This document shows, one piece after another, positions 8,846-19,605 of a stretch of DNA of 64,000 nucleotides. Each line of letters starts with the position of its first letter. The stretch's first letter is position 1. The notes under the pieces are model-generated. The model saw nothing but the letters and a program-made list of their open reading frames with translations. It did no database searches and was not told the DNA's origin. The stretch comes from Trichopria drosophilae (Eukaryota; Arthropoda; Insecta; Hymenoptera; Diapriidae): NCBI GenBank assembly GCA_030407085.1, contig CM059582.1, forward strand, positions 160,262,001-160,326,000, written 5' to 3'. The position numbers were made by a program, and so were the translations under genes.

Positions 8846-9717
8846 TCCATCTGGCTCTTGTTAGCTTCTTCTCGTTTTTCGTCGTCGTCGTCGTCAACGT
8901 CGTTGTTGTCAATATTTTCGGTCAAATTTTTCTTTCCAAATCTCGCTGCGTTTATAATCTCTCGAGATTTTTTACCAAATCGCGGGGTAGAAGTAAGTTT
9001 CCAAAAGTTTTTATTACCGATGGAACGTGTGGGAATACGATCTGCCCGAAGTGCACGAATAAAGTCTTCGCGACCAACTGGATTTACAGATTTTCGCGAG
9101 CGTGTTGCATCGTTGACGAGTTCGACGATATCGGATCCTATAATATCATAACCGTCGATATTAACGACACCTTCGTTATCCCAGGATATACGTTTCGAGC
9201 GTTGCAGATGATTCATCAATTTCAAGGCTTTCAATCTGTACGAAACTGGAACACTTTTAACTATTTCAGGGATAGAAATAGAAGGTGGGATATCTTTTTG
9301 TTTGATTCCACTTTCGATGAGTCGTTCTCACGCCGAGTATCATCTCGTTGATATTGTTCCTCTCGTTTCATACTTGCAGCATCTTCGTTGTTACTAGTAT
9401 TATTATTCGTAGTCTTATCGTTTATTTCTTTTTCATCGTACAGATTTTTGGAAAAAAAAATGTAAGTAACGTTGAAGCGTTTGTATATATCTTGCGAGTT
9501 TTCTACCTTCATCGAAAATCCTAGCAGCTTCTCTGTCTTTGATTTTTATTGTACAATTACGATCGTTGAAAGATCCGTTATTTTCATCGTGGAGAATATT
9601 TGACAGTTCCTCGCCCAATCTTGAAAGCACCGTTCCGGGTGTTTACACAGTTTTCTTGTCACCATTTGTAGGTACTTCATTTTCAGGAACAAGGATCATT
9701 TTCTTTGCGTGCTCCAT
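8824..9717 (-). pseudogene. Broken conserved Polinton-companion gene (one stop, two frameshifts)
   Basis: Three overlapping open frames make one decayed gene, read from ATG 9717. Frame one begins MEHAKKMILVPENEVP, hits TAA at 9643-9645, and continues in the same frame with VLSRLGEELSNIL and TLQRYLHF. The frame then moves at a nine-A run (9452-9460). It moves again at the A/C-rich run 9294-9308, after which it reads LKALKLMNHLQRS, ISWDNEGVVNIDG and IVELVNDATRSRKS to the stop at 8824. The order of these blocks (RL..EL..IL, QRYL, HL...SWD..G.V.I.G, I..L.NDA.R.RK) is that of a protein I recall as common beside capsid genes of Polintons and other animal elements; its role is unknown. Two shifts sit in homopolymers, so assembly error must be excluded. 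Confidence 0.8.
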
Positions 9718-9725
9718 ACCAGACC

Positions 9726-10235
9726 TTATTTCTGACCAGAACTGAATAATTTGGAGAAAACAGCACCGACTATTGGAGCCAATAAAATTGGTAACAAATT
9801 TCCACCTTTCTGCAAAAGGAGAGTTTTTTTCCGTTTCCAAGTGGTAATATTGCTACGGGTGCGATCGCGTGTTTTTATGATAGCTCTACTTCTTGTCGAC
9901 AATGCGAGATTACGTAGTATATTTTTATATTTTCCAAGTAATGTTTTCTCACGCGGTTTTAATGAAACAACTCCATACAATACATTAAGTGCACATTCGC
10001 AGATATGTTTTATAAGTTTTCGATCAGCCGTCTTTAATAAAGCCGCTCTCTGTCTTTTGTCAGCATGACAAAGTGCATGTAACAACGCGAGATACTTTCT
10101 TTCGAAAGGGAAACACGACGTTTTCGCAGTATGAGTACTTGCACTTTCTTCAAAAACTTTTTTACTTGAATGCTTTTCAAGGTTTCGTCCGTTCGCCAAT
10201 TTATTGTGTTTACGCATGCGTCTCGATACGTTCAT
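9726..10235 (-). CDS. Small conserved Polinton protein, unknown function
   Basis: This 169-residue basic protein has a conserved middle (LLHALCHADKRQRAALLK, ICECALNVLYGVVSLKP, LGKYKNILRNLA) and a C-terminal Gly-hydrophobic segment (QKGGNLLPILLAPIVGAVF) that could insert in a membrane. I recall this layout from short proteins encoded next to capsid genes in animal Polinton-like and adomavirus-like elements, where they may be minor virion components. This is from memory and unverified. QKGG-N weakly fits an adenain type I cleavage consensus. The gene stops 8 bp before the ATG of the broken companion gene and starts 58 bp after the ATPase stop, so it belongs to the same leftward unit. Confidence 0.72.
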   Translation of the reverse strand: MNVSRRMRKHNKLANGRNLEKHSSKKVFEESASTHTAKTSCFPFERKYLALLHALCHADKRQRAALLKTADRKLIKHICECALNVLYGVVSLKPREKTLLGKYKNILRNLALSTRSRAIIKTRDRTRSNITTWKRKKTLLLQKGGNLLPILLAPIVGAVFSKLFSSGQK

Positions 10236-10293
10236 CTTCGTGGTTTACAACGTACTGAAAGCCATATATGATAATGATAATAATTAGATATGT

Positions 10294-10959
10294 TTACCTA
10301 CGTTTCGGTACGTATGCAATTTGCGGTTTATCATCAGGAAATATACAAGTACGAAATCTGAAATCATCCGGTGTCGATTGCTTGAGGTCCAAAAGAAGAT
10401 AACCGTGTGGATGAGAAGTTGCATCTCGATATGCTTCCTGCAGAAATTTTGAATTTTCAGGATATACCTGTCGTGCGAGATGCTGAAATTGCGCGCGGTC
10501 TCGAGGATTTTTAAACAAAACGATATAGTTAGTATTTAAAGAAATATCTCTCTGTCCGCGACCCTGATGAAAAATATTCTGTGTTATGAAAATTACACTA
10601 ATATTTTTGTGATGGCTTCCTTTCGTAAAGAGGTCCATTATTGTGTTGTTAGACGATTCTCGCATAAGATCGTCGATTATAATCAATTTTTTACAGTCGT
10701 TATCTTTTGAGTAATCTTCGGGATTCGGCAAACCTTCGCGAAACTCGATTCCACGTTGTGAAGCTGGCGATGTTCCGTCTACAGACATTTTACTTCGATA
10801 TTCATCTTGCCATTCGGCGTAATAAAAAATGACACGATCGAAAGAGACATCCGCTAAAGATGTCAAATTGTTTAAAAATCTTTTTACAAAAACCGTTTTA
10901 CCACAGCCCGTTGGTCCACAAACTAGACACGTCCACGGATGCTTCCAACGCGTATCCAT
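10294..10959 (-). CDS. FtsK/A32-like DNA-packaging ATPase (Polinton ATP)
   Basis: This 221-residue P-loop ATPase has Walker A GPTGCGKT at residues 15-22, Walker B KLIIIDDL at about 90-97, and a downstream SVIFITQN block with the conserved Gln sensor. This is the Polinton genome-packaging ATPase of the HerA/FtsK superfamily, expected to pump DNA into the capsid. Its length is typical. It is the first gene of the leftward block. Its ATG is 72 bp downstream of the predicted initiator at 11031, which supports both the start and the promoter. The frame is intact. Confidence 0.95.
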   Translation of the reverse strand: MDTRWKHPWTCLVCGPTGCGKTVFVKRFLNNLTSLADVSFDRVIFYYAEWQDEYRSKMSVDGTSPASQRGIEFREGLPNPEDYSKDNDCKKLIIIDDLMRESSNNTIMDLFTKGSHHKNISVIFITQNIFHQGRGQRDISLNTNYIVLFKNPRDRAQFQHLARQVYPENSKFLQEAYRDATSHPHGYLLLDLKQSTPDDFRFRTCIFPDDKPQIAYVPKRR

Positions 10960-10999
10960 GATAGAATTTAAATTTTTTTATTCGACAATTCTCGAATCT

Positions 11000-11061
11000 C
11001 AACCATTCACCATATGTTGTCAACATCGACTGATCGTGTAAATAAGAGCCGAAGTCTTATA
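11000..11061 (-). promoter_or_regulatory. TATA-Inr-DPE core promoter for the leftward block
   Basis: On the minus strand TATAAG lies at 11061-11056. An arthropod initiator TCAGTC is at 11033-11028, with its A (+1) at 11031, placing the TATA at -30. GGTTG at 11004-11000 is at +28 to +32, matching the DPE consensus RGWYV at its required spacing. All three elements have textbook arthropod RNA polymerase II positions and point at the ATPase ATG. Transcription from here is inference from sequence. Confidence 0.7.
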
Positions 11062-11100
11062 AACTTAAGTTATGTAAAAAAGCCGACCTTTTTTTTTATT

Positions 11101-11249
11101 GGCTGCGGCGGGGCGGCGGCGGCGGCGGCGCGGTCCGCGGCTTCGCGAGCTTTTTTCGCGACTTCGTAAGCTAACAAGGAGCCTGCGACTAGCGATCTTA
11201 TCACCGCGGCTTCGCAAGCTGATCATCGTAGACCGCGGCTACGCAAGCT
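11101..11249. repeat. GCC run plus four copies of a 17-bp GC-rich motif
   Basis: A GGC trinucleotide run (about 11104-11132) is followed by four copies of CCGCGGCTTCGCAAGCT or close variants at 11135-11151, 11156-11172 (weaker), 11204-11220 and 11233-11249. This is the most GC-rich segment of the element and sits 75-190 bp upstream of the predicted promoter. It may be an enhancer, insulator or replication element; the sequence alone cannot decide. Confidence 0.75.
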
Positions 11250-11658
11250 GATTTACAGCGTATCGGAAAAAACGCTTACTTTTAATTTAATACCTGGTAA
11301 TTAAAAAAAATGTAATATGATTATTGTCTTCGTTATTGACCAACATTTATTTTGATTACGTGCAAAATAAAGCATTTTTGAATTCGTAAAAATATAAAAG
11401 TTAACTCATTTTCTATCAAAGGCAAGCACGTTAGAAATTTGTTTGGACTAACTCGAGAGCGTCGTAAACATTCAAACATCTAATCGAAATCACTTGTATC
11501 TCGAAAACTTCTGCGATGAAATTAAATATAGATATTTTTTAAAATTCTCGATAAATCGGGAAAGGATTAAGGAATAAAATAAATCAGACAGGTTAAAATA
11601 TAAATTCTACAAAATAATGTATTGTAAATTATTAGAAAATTACATGTTTTCTTTTTTT
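11250..11658. other. Intergenic, AT-rich, no gene seen
   Basis: This stretch lies downstream of the unknown gene that ends at 11659 and upstream of the GC-rich repeats. On the minus strand AATAAATG near 11346 is a possible polyadenylation signal for that gene. I see nothing else. Confidence 0.5.
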
Positions 11659-12639
11659 TTAAGTAAAATTTCGTTTTGTTTGACATATCAAAATATCCAT
11701 ATAAAAAGCAATTAATTCATTTATAACAATATTCAAGTAGATAGAAAATGATTCGGAGAGTCTACTTTTGATATTTCCACTTAAATTGTCTCTAATTTCA
11801 TATATAATGTTTCGAATTCGTAAATCAGACGGAAGACTTTGGAACTTCATCGTGAACAAATATTGACGAATTTCGTCGACCACAACATTTTTACACTTAT
11901 TTACATCGTCACAAATGTCACTCAAACGAATTAAATGTTCATTGACACAAGGAATAACAATTTTTAAAATATCAAACGTTGATCGTTGCATGACTATCGA
12001 TGGTGTGAAATGTTGTTTTCCAAGTGTAACTTCGTCATCCTTATTTTGCAGTACAGTGGCAGATGTTTCGGCTGTCAAATCAGATTTATATTTCTTCAGT
12101 TCTATCTCTTCTTTGGCATCATCATCCTGGACAATCTTATCAAAGATAACTGCTTTTTTATTATAGCAGGTGGTAAACGTAACTTTGAGCTCACCGAAAT
12201 CTTTCTTTTCGCCTCTTAACGTTGATTTTGAAAAGGCACTTTCGAAAAAATAATCTCCAATACTTTCAGCGTTATCTGCAAATTTTGTCCAGCTGCTAGG
12301 GTCAATTACAAAACCATTGTTAGAATTCTGACTGTTTAACAATTTCACTATTGGAACGAAGTTTCCTTTATGGTTTGCCGCCAGCCCCACGTATATCGCT
12401 TTGCCAGCGGACTTATTTAGTGGATACATAGCACCCAAGAGCAATGCCGTGGTTTGAGGAAATTTGGACATGGCAGCCGACGATGCAGGAGCCATTCGAA
12501 CTCTTTTCGATAAAGATTTTTTCTTATCACCGCACACTGAATTGTCGATAAATCTCGCAACTTGTTCGTTTAAAAAATCATCCGTAATTATCTGAGAGTC
12601 TTGAAGAAGCTCTTCCGGAATATCGACGAAGTTTTCCAT
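11659..12639 (-). CDS. Uncharacterised Polinton protein, 326 aa
   Basis: I do not recognise this gene. The single open frame of 326 residues starts at ATG 12639 (MENFVDIPEELLQDSQ). An acidic, probably disordered N-terminus (1-55) with a basic KKKSLSKRVR patch precedes a compact region at about 57-120 (FPQTTALLLGAMYPLN, IYVGLAANHKGNFVPIVKLL). A charged linker near 170-200 follows, then a mostly helical C-terminal half (residues 210-326). There is no transmembrane segment or signal peptide. It lies apart from the virion block, separated by ~700 bp with its own upstream region, and next to the early/replication side. A regulatory or DNA-binding role would fit the position but is a guess. The codon use and length of the frame make it a real gene. 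Confidence 0.75.
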   Translation of the reverse strand: MENFVDIPEELLQDSQIITDDFLNEQVARFIDNSVCGDKKKSLSKRVRMAPASSAAMSKFPQTTALLLGAMYPLNKSAGKAIYVGLAANHKGNFVPIVKLLNSQNSNNGFVIDPSSWTKFADNAESIGDYFFESAFSKSTLRGEKKDFGELKVTFTTCYNKKAVIFDKIVQDDDAKEEIELKKYKSDLTAETSATVLQNKDDEVTLGKQHFTPSIVMQRSTFDILKIVIPCVNEHLIRLSDICDDVNKCKNVVVDEIRQYLFTMKFQSLPSDLRIRNIIYEIRDNLSGNIKSRLSESFSIYLNIVINELIAFYMDILICQTKRNFT

Positions 12640-13619
12640 TTTTATTTTTTCCCACTTATTTCACTGAACGACTTGCACTTTTTTTGTCTCTCTATTTCTC
12701 TTAGGTCTTTGCGGCACTACTGTAGCAGTACGAATAAAAAATGTCTGATCAGAAATGACTCTCTATGCGTATAGATTGAATCAAAGTAATGAAGAGAGGG
12801 AAGAGGGGGGTGGGAAGTAAATCATAAATGTTATCTAAAAGTTTATTGCAAATAACACCGATAAAATAATTTACCGTTAACACATAAAAGGGTTTTAATT
12901 ACGTCATATCACGTGAGAATGGACACATTCTTCTAACGTTGTTCGAATTTCATTTTGAGAATTTATGTAATAAATTTTTAAGAAAAAAAACAATTTCAAC
13001 GAAAATCGTTGGTGGGGTTTTATTTATTTGAAATAAACGTTGTAAGTGAGATAACAAATTGAAAGAACAGTATTCATAGGGCAATTATTTATATTGTCTA
13101 AAAAAATATTACCTCTCCTGTTTGAAAGTTTATCATAAATTATGTGATATAACATACCTATTGAAAGATATGTATGAATATGTCCATTGTACATGGTATA
13201 AGAAAAGTATAGGGCTGTTTGAAAATTTATCACATACTAGGTCCCGTGAGAACCTTTCATCCCGTATGATTTACGTTCTTATAAAAAAGTAATGCACTTT
13301 ATATTAAATTTTGAACAATCAAGAATAAATCCATTCAGAGTGAAAAGTAAATTTTTATTTTGAATGTTTGCGTTACTCAAGTTCACAAGGATAAAATAAT
13401 CCACGAATAGCTTCTTTTGTTTACAGTAGAAAAAAACAGAATATTTCTAAAATGGTCTATTTGTAAATACTTTATATTAAACCAGACTGTTATCTACTTT
13501 ATGGTAAACTAAACTGATACGAATTTAACAAAGCTTAAGATTTTGTCATCTCCGAGCTTGTCAGATTTAGTTTTGCTGTCGTTGTGGTAACATCGTAGTG
13601 ATTTCCTTTCGTCGAAAAC
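12640..13619. promoter_or_regulatory. Divergent intergenic region between leftward and rightward genes
   Basis: These 980 bp separate the start of the leftward unknown gene (ATG 12639) from the start of the rightward spliced gene (ATG 13620), so promoters for both must lie here. On the minus strand TTCAGTG near 12662-12668 resembles an initiator, but no TATA sits 30 bp upstream. A purine tract occupies about 12789-12818. The rest is AT-rich. I see no convincing coding frame. Confidence 0.5.
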
Positions 13620-14480
13620 ATGGCTAGCGATTTAAGAAGTGTCTTGTGCAATTGCATTGCTTTCATTAATACTGCACATCCGTACATCAGTGAAGTGTTT
13701 GGTCCGCGATTTTTAGCATCCGCGGCTCGAAAATCGTACGAAAGACTATGTCACGATTTTCGACAGTTTTTGAGGTACATAATAGTGGACGATCCGCGTC
13801 AATTTCGTGCTCTGTTTAAGACAATCATAAAACCAAGTGACACAGCATCGATGATGACGGGGGATGTTTTAAAATCGCGTGGATTGAGACACGACCCGAA
13901 CTACACCGACATTCTGGATCACTGCGAAGAAGTGCGAGGTAAATCTATTTGTAACCTGTTAGTCGGATAAATTTTTAACTCGTTGGTTCAAGTTTGTTAT
14001 TTTTTTTTTTGTTTAGAAATATACAACGCTATATTTCGAGAAGAGATGTCCATTGGAACCGGTGATCTTGAATCGGAGAATGACACCGTTATTGTAGACA
14101 ATTTGCGTCCTATTCGCGAAGAAGATCTTACCGCAGGTAATATTCGCGGAAACGATGGCATCCTCCGCCAGCCAGTACTGGCTGATATTCCGAGGACAGA
14201 TCCCGAGCACCGTACGTTTGCGTACATGTCTGCACTGGATGAATGTAAGTTAAAGCACATTAATTAATCGATTACTTAATTTGAGTAAATTTCGCTTTTA
14301 TTTTTAAATTTAATTTGCGGTTGCATTTGTGTAGATGCGGAAATAAGTGAAATTCACGGTAATGAATACCGTCAGCGTATGAAAAAAGTTCGCGATTGGT
14401 TAAGCGATCTATACGAAAAACACAGAGAAGCAATTTTTCCTCCGACAAGTTTTTTGGAGATGAAATTCTCCAAAGAATAA
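13620..14480 (+). CDS. Spliced gene upstream of PolB (three exons, possibly PolB N-terminus)
   Basis: Three frames join in phase at good splice sites. Exon 1 is 13620-13938, then an intron 13939-14016 (GTAAAT...TTTAG). Exon 2 is 14017-14244, then an intron 14245-14334 (GTAAGT...GTGTAG). Exon 3 runs 14335-14480, ending in TAA. Both introns carry in-frame stops, so splicing is needed; the product would be about 230 residues. Exon 1 encodes a helical, Arg-rich block; exon 2 is acidic. I recognise no domain. Exon 3 also has donors (GTAATG at 14359, GTATGA at 14377) in the right phase to splice to the acceptor at 14596, which would fuse this leader to PolB. Isoforms with and without PolB are possible. 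Confidence 0.65.
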
Positions 14481-14596
14481 TTACACGCGTCGCAATCGTT
14501 CTCTGTCATTCGTATGTTTTGTTTTTTGATAATAATGAACAAAAAATATATGTACTTGTTTTGAAATGTCAAAATTTATATAATTTTTTATTCCAG

Positions 14597-17500
14597 TTAG
14601 GGACGAAGAAATTCTGCGTACGCTGGACAGAAGCGAAATATTAATCTCATCCAATGATGATGAGCCCGGAGCATGTGCAAACGTGCAACACTCGCAGCAA
14701 GATTGTTTCGAGAATGACTTACGACTAACCAGTGAATACAGTGATTACGGCGACGATGACATTATGCACTACAGTCACAACACTATTGAAATTAACGAGA
14801 GCGAAGATGATGACGTCATCGAAGTCGAAATTAGTGACGAAGAATTTGACGAATCTCAAGATGATTCCTCCACTGTCTACCTTGAAGATAGTATTGACAG
14901 CGTCTCACAACATGGTGGCGGCGGAATTTCTGCAGATGGTAATGTTTCCAATACAACTTATTTAACAATTGTCGATCGTTCGTTGCGAAATTATAATCGT
15001 TTCGGTGTTGTAGGACGTAAAATTATTTTTAAACTCACGGAACCTTCGATGAACATTAATCCTTTGACGTTTTTAGAAAATACGATAGAGGAGTTATTTA
15101 ATATAATAATTTCTGATAATTTTTTAACAGCGTCGGGAAATAATGATAATAATGCCGATTTAATAGGAATAACATTTGACTCTACGAGTTTTGTAAAACC
15201 GGCGGGTATTTCCTTTCGACCCTTTAATAGTTTAAAACAAGAGGACTTGTGGAACCTCATAAGTTCGTTAGTGCAAAGTGCGAGAAATTTCGTACTTGAC
15301 GACACATTTGAGATAAATGTGCATCACGTACGAATTCCAAACGGTAGTGGTTACAACAGGAATTTGATCGACGAGAGTGTTTTAAAGAGCAGGTCGACTG
15401 TAACGATATCTAATGATGACAACTTATGCCTTCCACGAGCACTTGTCGTGGGCGAATATTTCCTGAAAAAAAATTCGATTCCAAATGCAGATTTTAATTG
15501 CACTTGGAAACGCATTACGAAAACCCGTTATCAATTGCAATGTGCGCGAGAACTAATCTCTCGGGTTAACATTGCTATTCCAGAAACGGGCTGTTGGACC
15601 CCGCAGTTTATCCAGTTTCAAAATTATTATTCTACTAAAGGAATAGCTGTAGTAATTTACGATGATAATAATATAGGTAACGGTAGGGAACCCCTTTTCG
15701 ATGGTCGTAGTGTCATTAAAAAGTCCGACCAACTGATTAATTTATTATACCATTCGCGTGCTCGGCACTTTTCAGTCATAGTAAATATGATGGGTATCTG
15801 TGGTAAAAGAAATTATTATTGCCAATTTTGCAACAAAAAGTTTTTACGCCCAAACATGCATCGTTGTTCAAATACATGCGACAGATGTTACTGTCAACCT
15901 GCTTGTTCCAAGAGCTGTACCATAATACACTGCTCCTCATGTAACCGCTACTTCTTTGGAGAAAAATGTTTAGAAAACCATAAAAAATCAGGATCGTACA
16001 CAAAGACAAAACGTGGTGTTTCAGTATAAGTATTTGCTCTGTAATTAACATCTGTAAAATTTGTAACACATTCGTGAACAATTTGCGAGGAAATCATGCG
16101 TGCGGTGTAAATTATTGCAAACGGTGTAAATGTAGACACTCGATAAATGAATATTGTTACATGCGTAGTATCACAATAAATAACCAAGGAAATATCGATT
16201 CATCAGACATAATGAATTTAAATGCAGAAGCATCGTCTGCTCTGTCGAACCATCCGTCCACTTCATTTGTTTTTTATGACTTCGAAACGCGTCAAGACGA
16301 GGCGTATCGGGGTGCCTTTGAAATAAAAAAACACACGGTATGTCTCTGTCTTGTGCAACAAGTATGCGATGCGTGTATCGACATTGACAGCGTGGATGTA
16401 TTCTGTAATTTTTGTGGAATCAGAGAATTCATTTTTAAGCAGGATCCTGTTAACCAATTGCTCGATTTAGTAATTCGTCGCAAGACAAATTTTTCGAAAA
16501 TCGTTTGTATCGCGCATAATTCTAAAGGTTTCGATGCACAGTTCATATTAAGAGCACTAATCGAAAAAATAGAAATCCGACAAATGAGAAAAGAAAACAA
16601 GTATTCGATGTAATTTTAAACGGAAAACATATTATTAAGATTCAAATTGGAAAAACGTATTTTATCGATAGTTTAAACTATTTTTATATGCGTCTAAGTG
16701 CTTTGCCGAAAGCATTTGGTTTACCGGATTCGATTAAAAAAGGATATTTTCCACATTTTTTTAATACCTTAAATAACGAAAATTATATTGGTAATTTACC
16801 CGATGCAAAATTTTATGCTCCCGATGCTATGTCTCGTGAAGAGCGGATAAACTTTTATGCGTGGTATACAGATGCATCGGCTCGCGGTGAACAATTTGAT
16901 TTACAGCGAGACATTGTCGAATATTGTCGGATGGACGTAGAAATTTTAAGAAGAGCATGCATTGCTTTTCGTAAAATTTTTAAAGCTTCCGGCAATGTAT
17001 GTCCTTTTACGGAGTGTGTGACGTTGGCGTCGGCGTGTTCGCGTATCTTTAGAAAAAATTTTTTAAAGTCTGAAACCATCGGTTTTCTTCCACACCGAAA
17101 CGGTTACAGACGAACAGATAAACAGTCGAAAATAGCAATAGAGTGGCTCCTACTATGCGAACATCAATTCAAACGTCAAATCGTACACGCTGGACGCACA
17201 CGTGAATTTCGTTTACCCGAAGGACCGCGAGTAGATGGATTTCTTTCTCCGAATAGCGACAGTGATAATAAAGGTCAGGTATTTCAATTTCATGGATGTT
17301 ACTATCATGGATGTCCACGATGTTTTACAGAGTTACGTGAACAAAAACGGTCAGACGGTATTAGTTTTACTGAACGTTATGAAAATACAATTGCTCTAAC
17401 GAGTAAAATCCGCTCTTACGGTTACGTAATACATGAGAAATGGGAGTGCGATTTTCTTCGCGAAAAAATCGTCAACCCTGATTTCAGAATATTTGAGAAT

Positions 17501-18937
17501 CATCCTTTGATTCTTGAAAAAAGTCTTAATCCACGCGATGCATTCTTCGGTGGCCGAACTGGAAACACAGCTACCTATTACACTGTACAAAACAATGAAC
17601 AAATACATTACACAGATATTTGTTCATTGTATCCCTACATTTGTAAAACAGGGCGTTATCCTATAGGTCATCCGACAGTTTACGTCGGCGAAGAGTGTTC
17701 TGCGATAACCGACATTAATAAGGTGACTCTGCACGGTGTTGAAGGACTAGTTCTATGTAAAATATTGCCACCGCGAAATTTGTATCACCCGGTACTTCCT
17801 GTAAGAATGCACGACAGATTACTTTTTCCCCTCTGTAGAACGTGTTGCGAAATTCAGTCAGTGCATGACTGTTCGCACGAGCTCGAAGAAGATCGCGTTT
17901 TCACGGGCACGTGGGTTTCGGACGAATTAAAGAAATCAATCGAGAAGGGGTATCGTATTGTTGAAGTATTCGAAATTTGGCAATATCGAATAACACAATA
18001 CAACCCAAAAACGCGCGAAGGTGGTCTTTTTAATGAATACATTGACACATTCTTAAAAATAAAACAAGAAGCCAGTGGTTGGCCTCGTGAATGTGTCGAT
18101 GATTTATCGAAAGATCGCTACCTCGAAATGTATGAGCGTGAAGAAGGAATTCGTCTGAGTAAAGATCAAATCTGTACGAATCCGGGTCTACGATCCGTTG
18201 CCAAGTTATGCCTTAACTCGTTTTGGGGAAAATTTGGGCAAAGAGAAAATTTGCCGCGAACCGAAATCGTAAATACAAGAGACGCGTTGTTAAAGATTTT
18301 CGCAGATGAAGATAAAAACGTAACGCATCTTCTCCCGGTAAATGATAATGTTATGTTTGTCAATTGGATTTTCCGGGAAGAAGCAAGCGCACAAGCGACG
18401 GTTACTAATGTCGTACTAGCTGCCTATACAACGGCCCAGGCTCGATTAAAATTATATTCCTATTTAGAAAAACTCGGACGTCGAGTATTGTATTATGACA
18501 CCGATTCGGTGATTTATGTTAGCGACCGAACGAACGACCAATATGAACCGAAACTGGGTAATCTGCTCGGCGACATGACAGACGAATTGTCTTCTTACGG
18601 TGAAGGATCGTATATTGAAACATTTATATCTGGAGGGCCAAAATTTTATGCGTACCGCGTTAAAACACCGTGCGGAACCACAGACATGTGCAAAATAAAA
18701 GGTATTCGACTGAATTTTGAAAATAGCCGTAAAATAAATTTCGAAACGATACGTGATCTCGTGACGAACGATACCGATGATAATCAAAGCATTGAAGTGC
18801 GTTTCGGGGCGATAAGACGTACGGAAACGCACGAGGTTGTTACATGCAAACAAAAGAAAACAGTTAGAGTAGTTTTAAAAAAACGACGACATATATCGGA
18901 CCGATATTCACTCCCGTTTGGTTTTAAAAATGTTTAA
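14597..18937 (+). pseudogene. Protein-primed DNA polymerase B (Polinton PolB), split by two frameshifts
   Basis: The gene reads through three frames. Segment 1 (14597-16029) opens just after a splice acceptor TTTATTCCAG and lacks an early ATG (first at 14764), implying an upstream exon. It holds an acidic start, an OTU-like NDDNLCLPRALVVGEY block and Cys/His zinc-binding clusters, and ends at TAA 16027-16029. Segment 2 (about 16030-16613) has Exo I (D16278, E16284 in YDFET) and Exo II (NSKGFDAQ near 16515-16540). Segment 3 (about 16600-18937) has Exo III YCRMD, polymerase motif A DICSLYP (17615), the protein-primed TPR1 insertion (YNPKTREGGLF...), motif B KLCLNSFWGKFG (18203) and motif C YYDTDS (18491). 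Shifts lie near 16010-16029 and 16590-16613. Catalytic residues are kept, so decay is recent or the breaks are errors. Confidence 0.92.
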
Positions 18938-19112
18938 TACTATTACGTAGACTATAGGTGAAATGTTAGATTATAAAAATGTACAAATACAAATGAAAAT
19001 AGTAGGTACAAATTTCAAGCATTTAACAATGCATTACAGTTAATAGAAAATAAATTAAATCTGTTTATCGCTTCGAAAAATATGTATGTGGAACTGGCAT
19101 GAAGACCAACAA
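18938..19112. other. Short AT-rich spacer after PolB
   Basis: This holds the 3' untranslated region of PolB, with AATAAA-type signals near 19049, before the right TIR starts. Nothing else is seen. Confidence 0.6.
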
Positions 19113-19210
19113 AGAACGGTGTATGCGTTAATCGTAATCTTAATCACGGTGGGCAATATAGTGCAAAATGTAATCAAATATGTACATGTAAAACTTTTTT
19201 TTATTTTTAA
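19113..19210 (+). pseudogene. Duplicated 3' end of the protease gene in the right TIR
   Basis: Thirty-one codons in the frame starting at 19115, ending at TAA 19208-19210, repeat the C-terminus of the protease (NGVCVNRNLNHGGQYS...) with one extra residue. No protease sequence lies upstream of it, so it is a dead copy created because the TIR boundary falls within the left gene. Confidence 0.9.
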
Positions 19211-19559
19211 AATAAAATTTGAATTGATTAAATGCGAGTTTTTATTTAATTCCTTTCAAGATACCGACACATTTCTTTGACATTATTATTCACTAGAGTT
19301 GCTGGTTTTGGATAGCTAAGAAATATTTTTATTTCAGACAGAGACAATGCCACATTGATTCGACGATTCGGTAAGTGTAAATAATGTATACGGATAATCA
19401 CGTGTTTCATGAGTGGAAACGCAAGAAATGCGCAGGTGTGTGAGATAAGGAAATTTTCCAGGGTCCCTAAAAATAAGAGAGCTTCAAGTCTGGACCTGTT
19501 TATGAATACTATATTATGTAAGGCTGAGAAAATGGAACAGCGTACGGGAGAGAAAGAGT

Positions 19560-19605
<46 letters not shown>

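Noticed and set aside
9643..9840. Separate 65-aa minus frame
   Set aside because: Its N-terminal part lies in the end of the neighbouring intact gene (9726-10235). The rest is the first segment of the broken gene starting at 9717.
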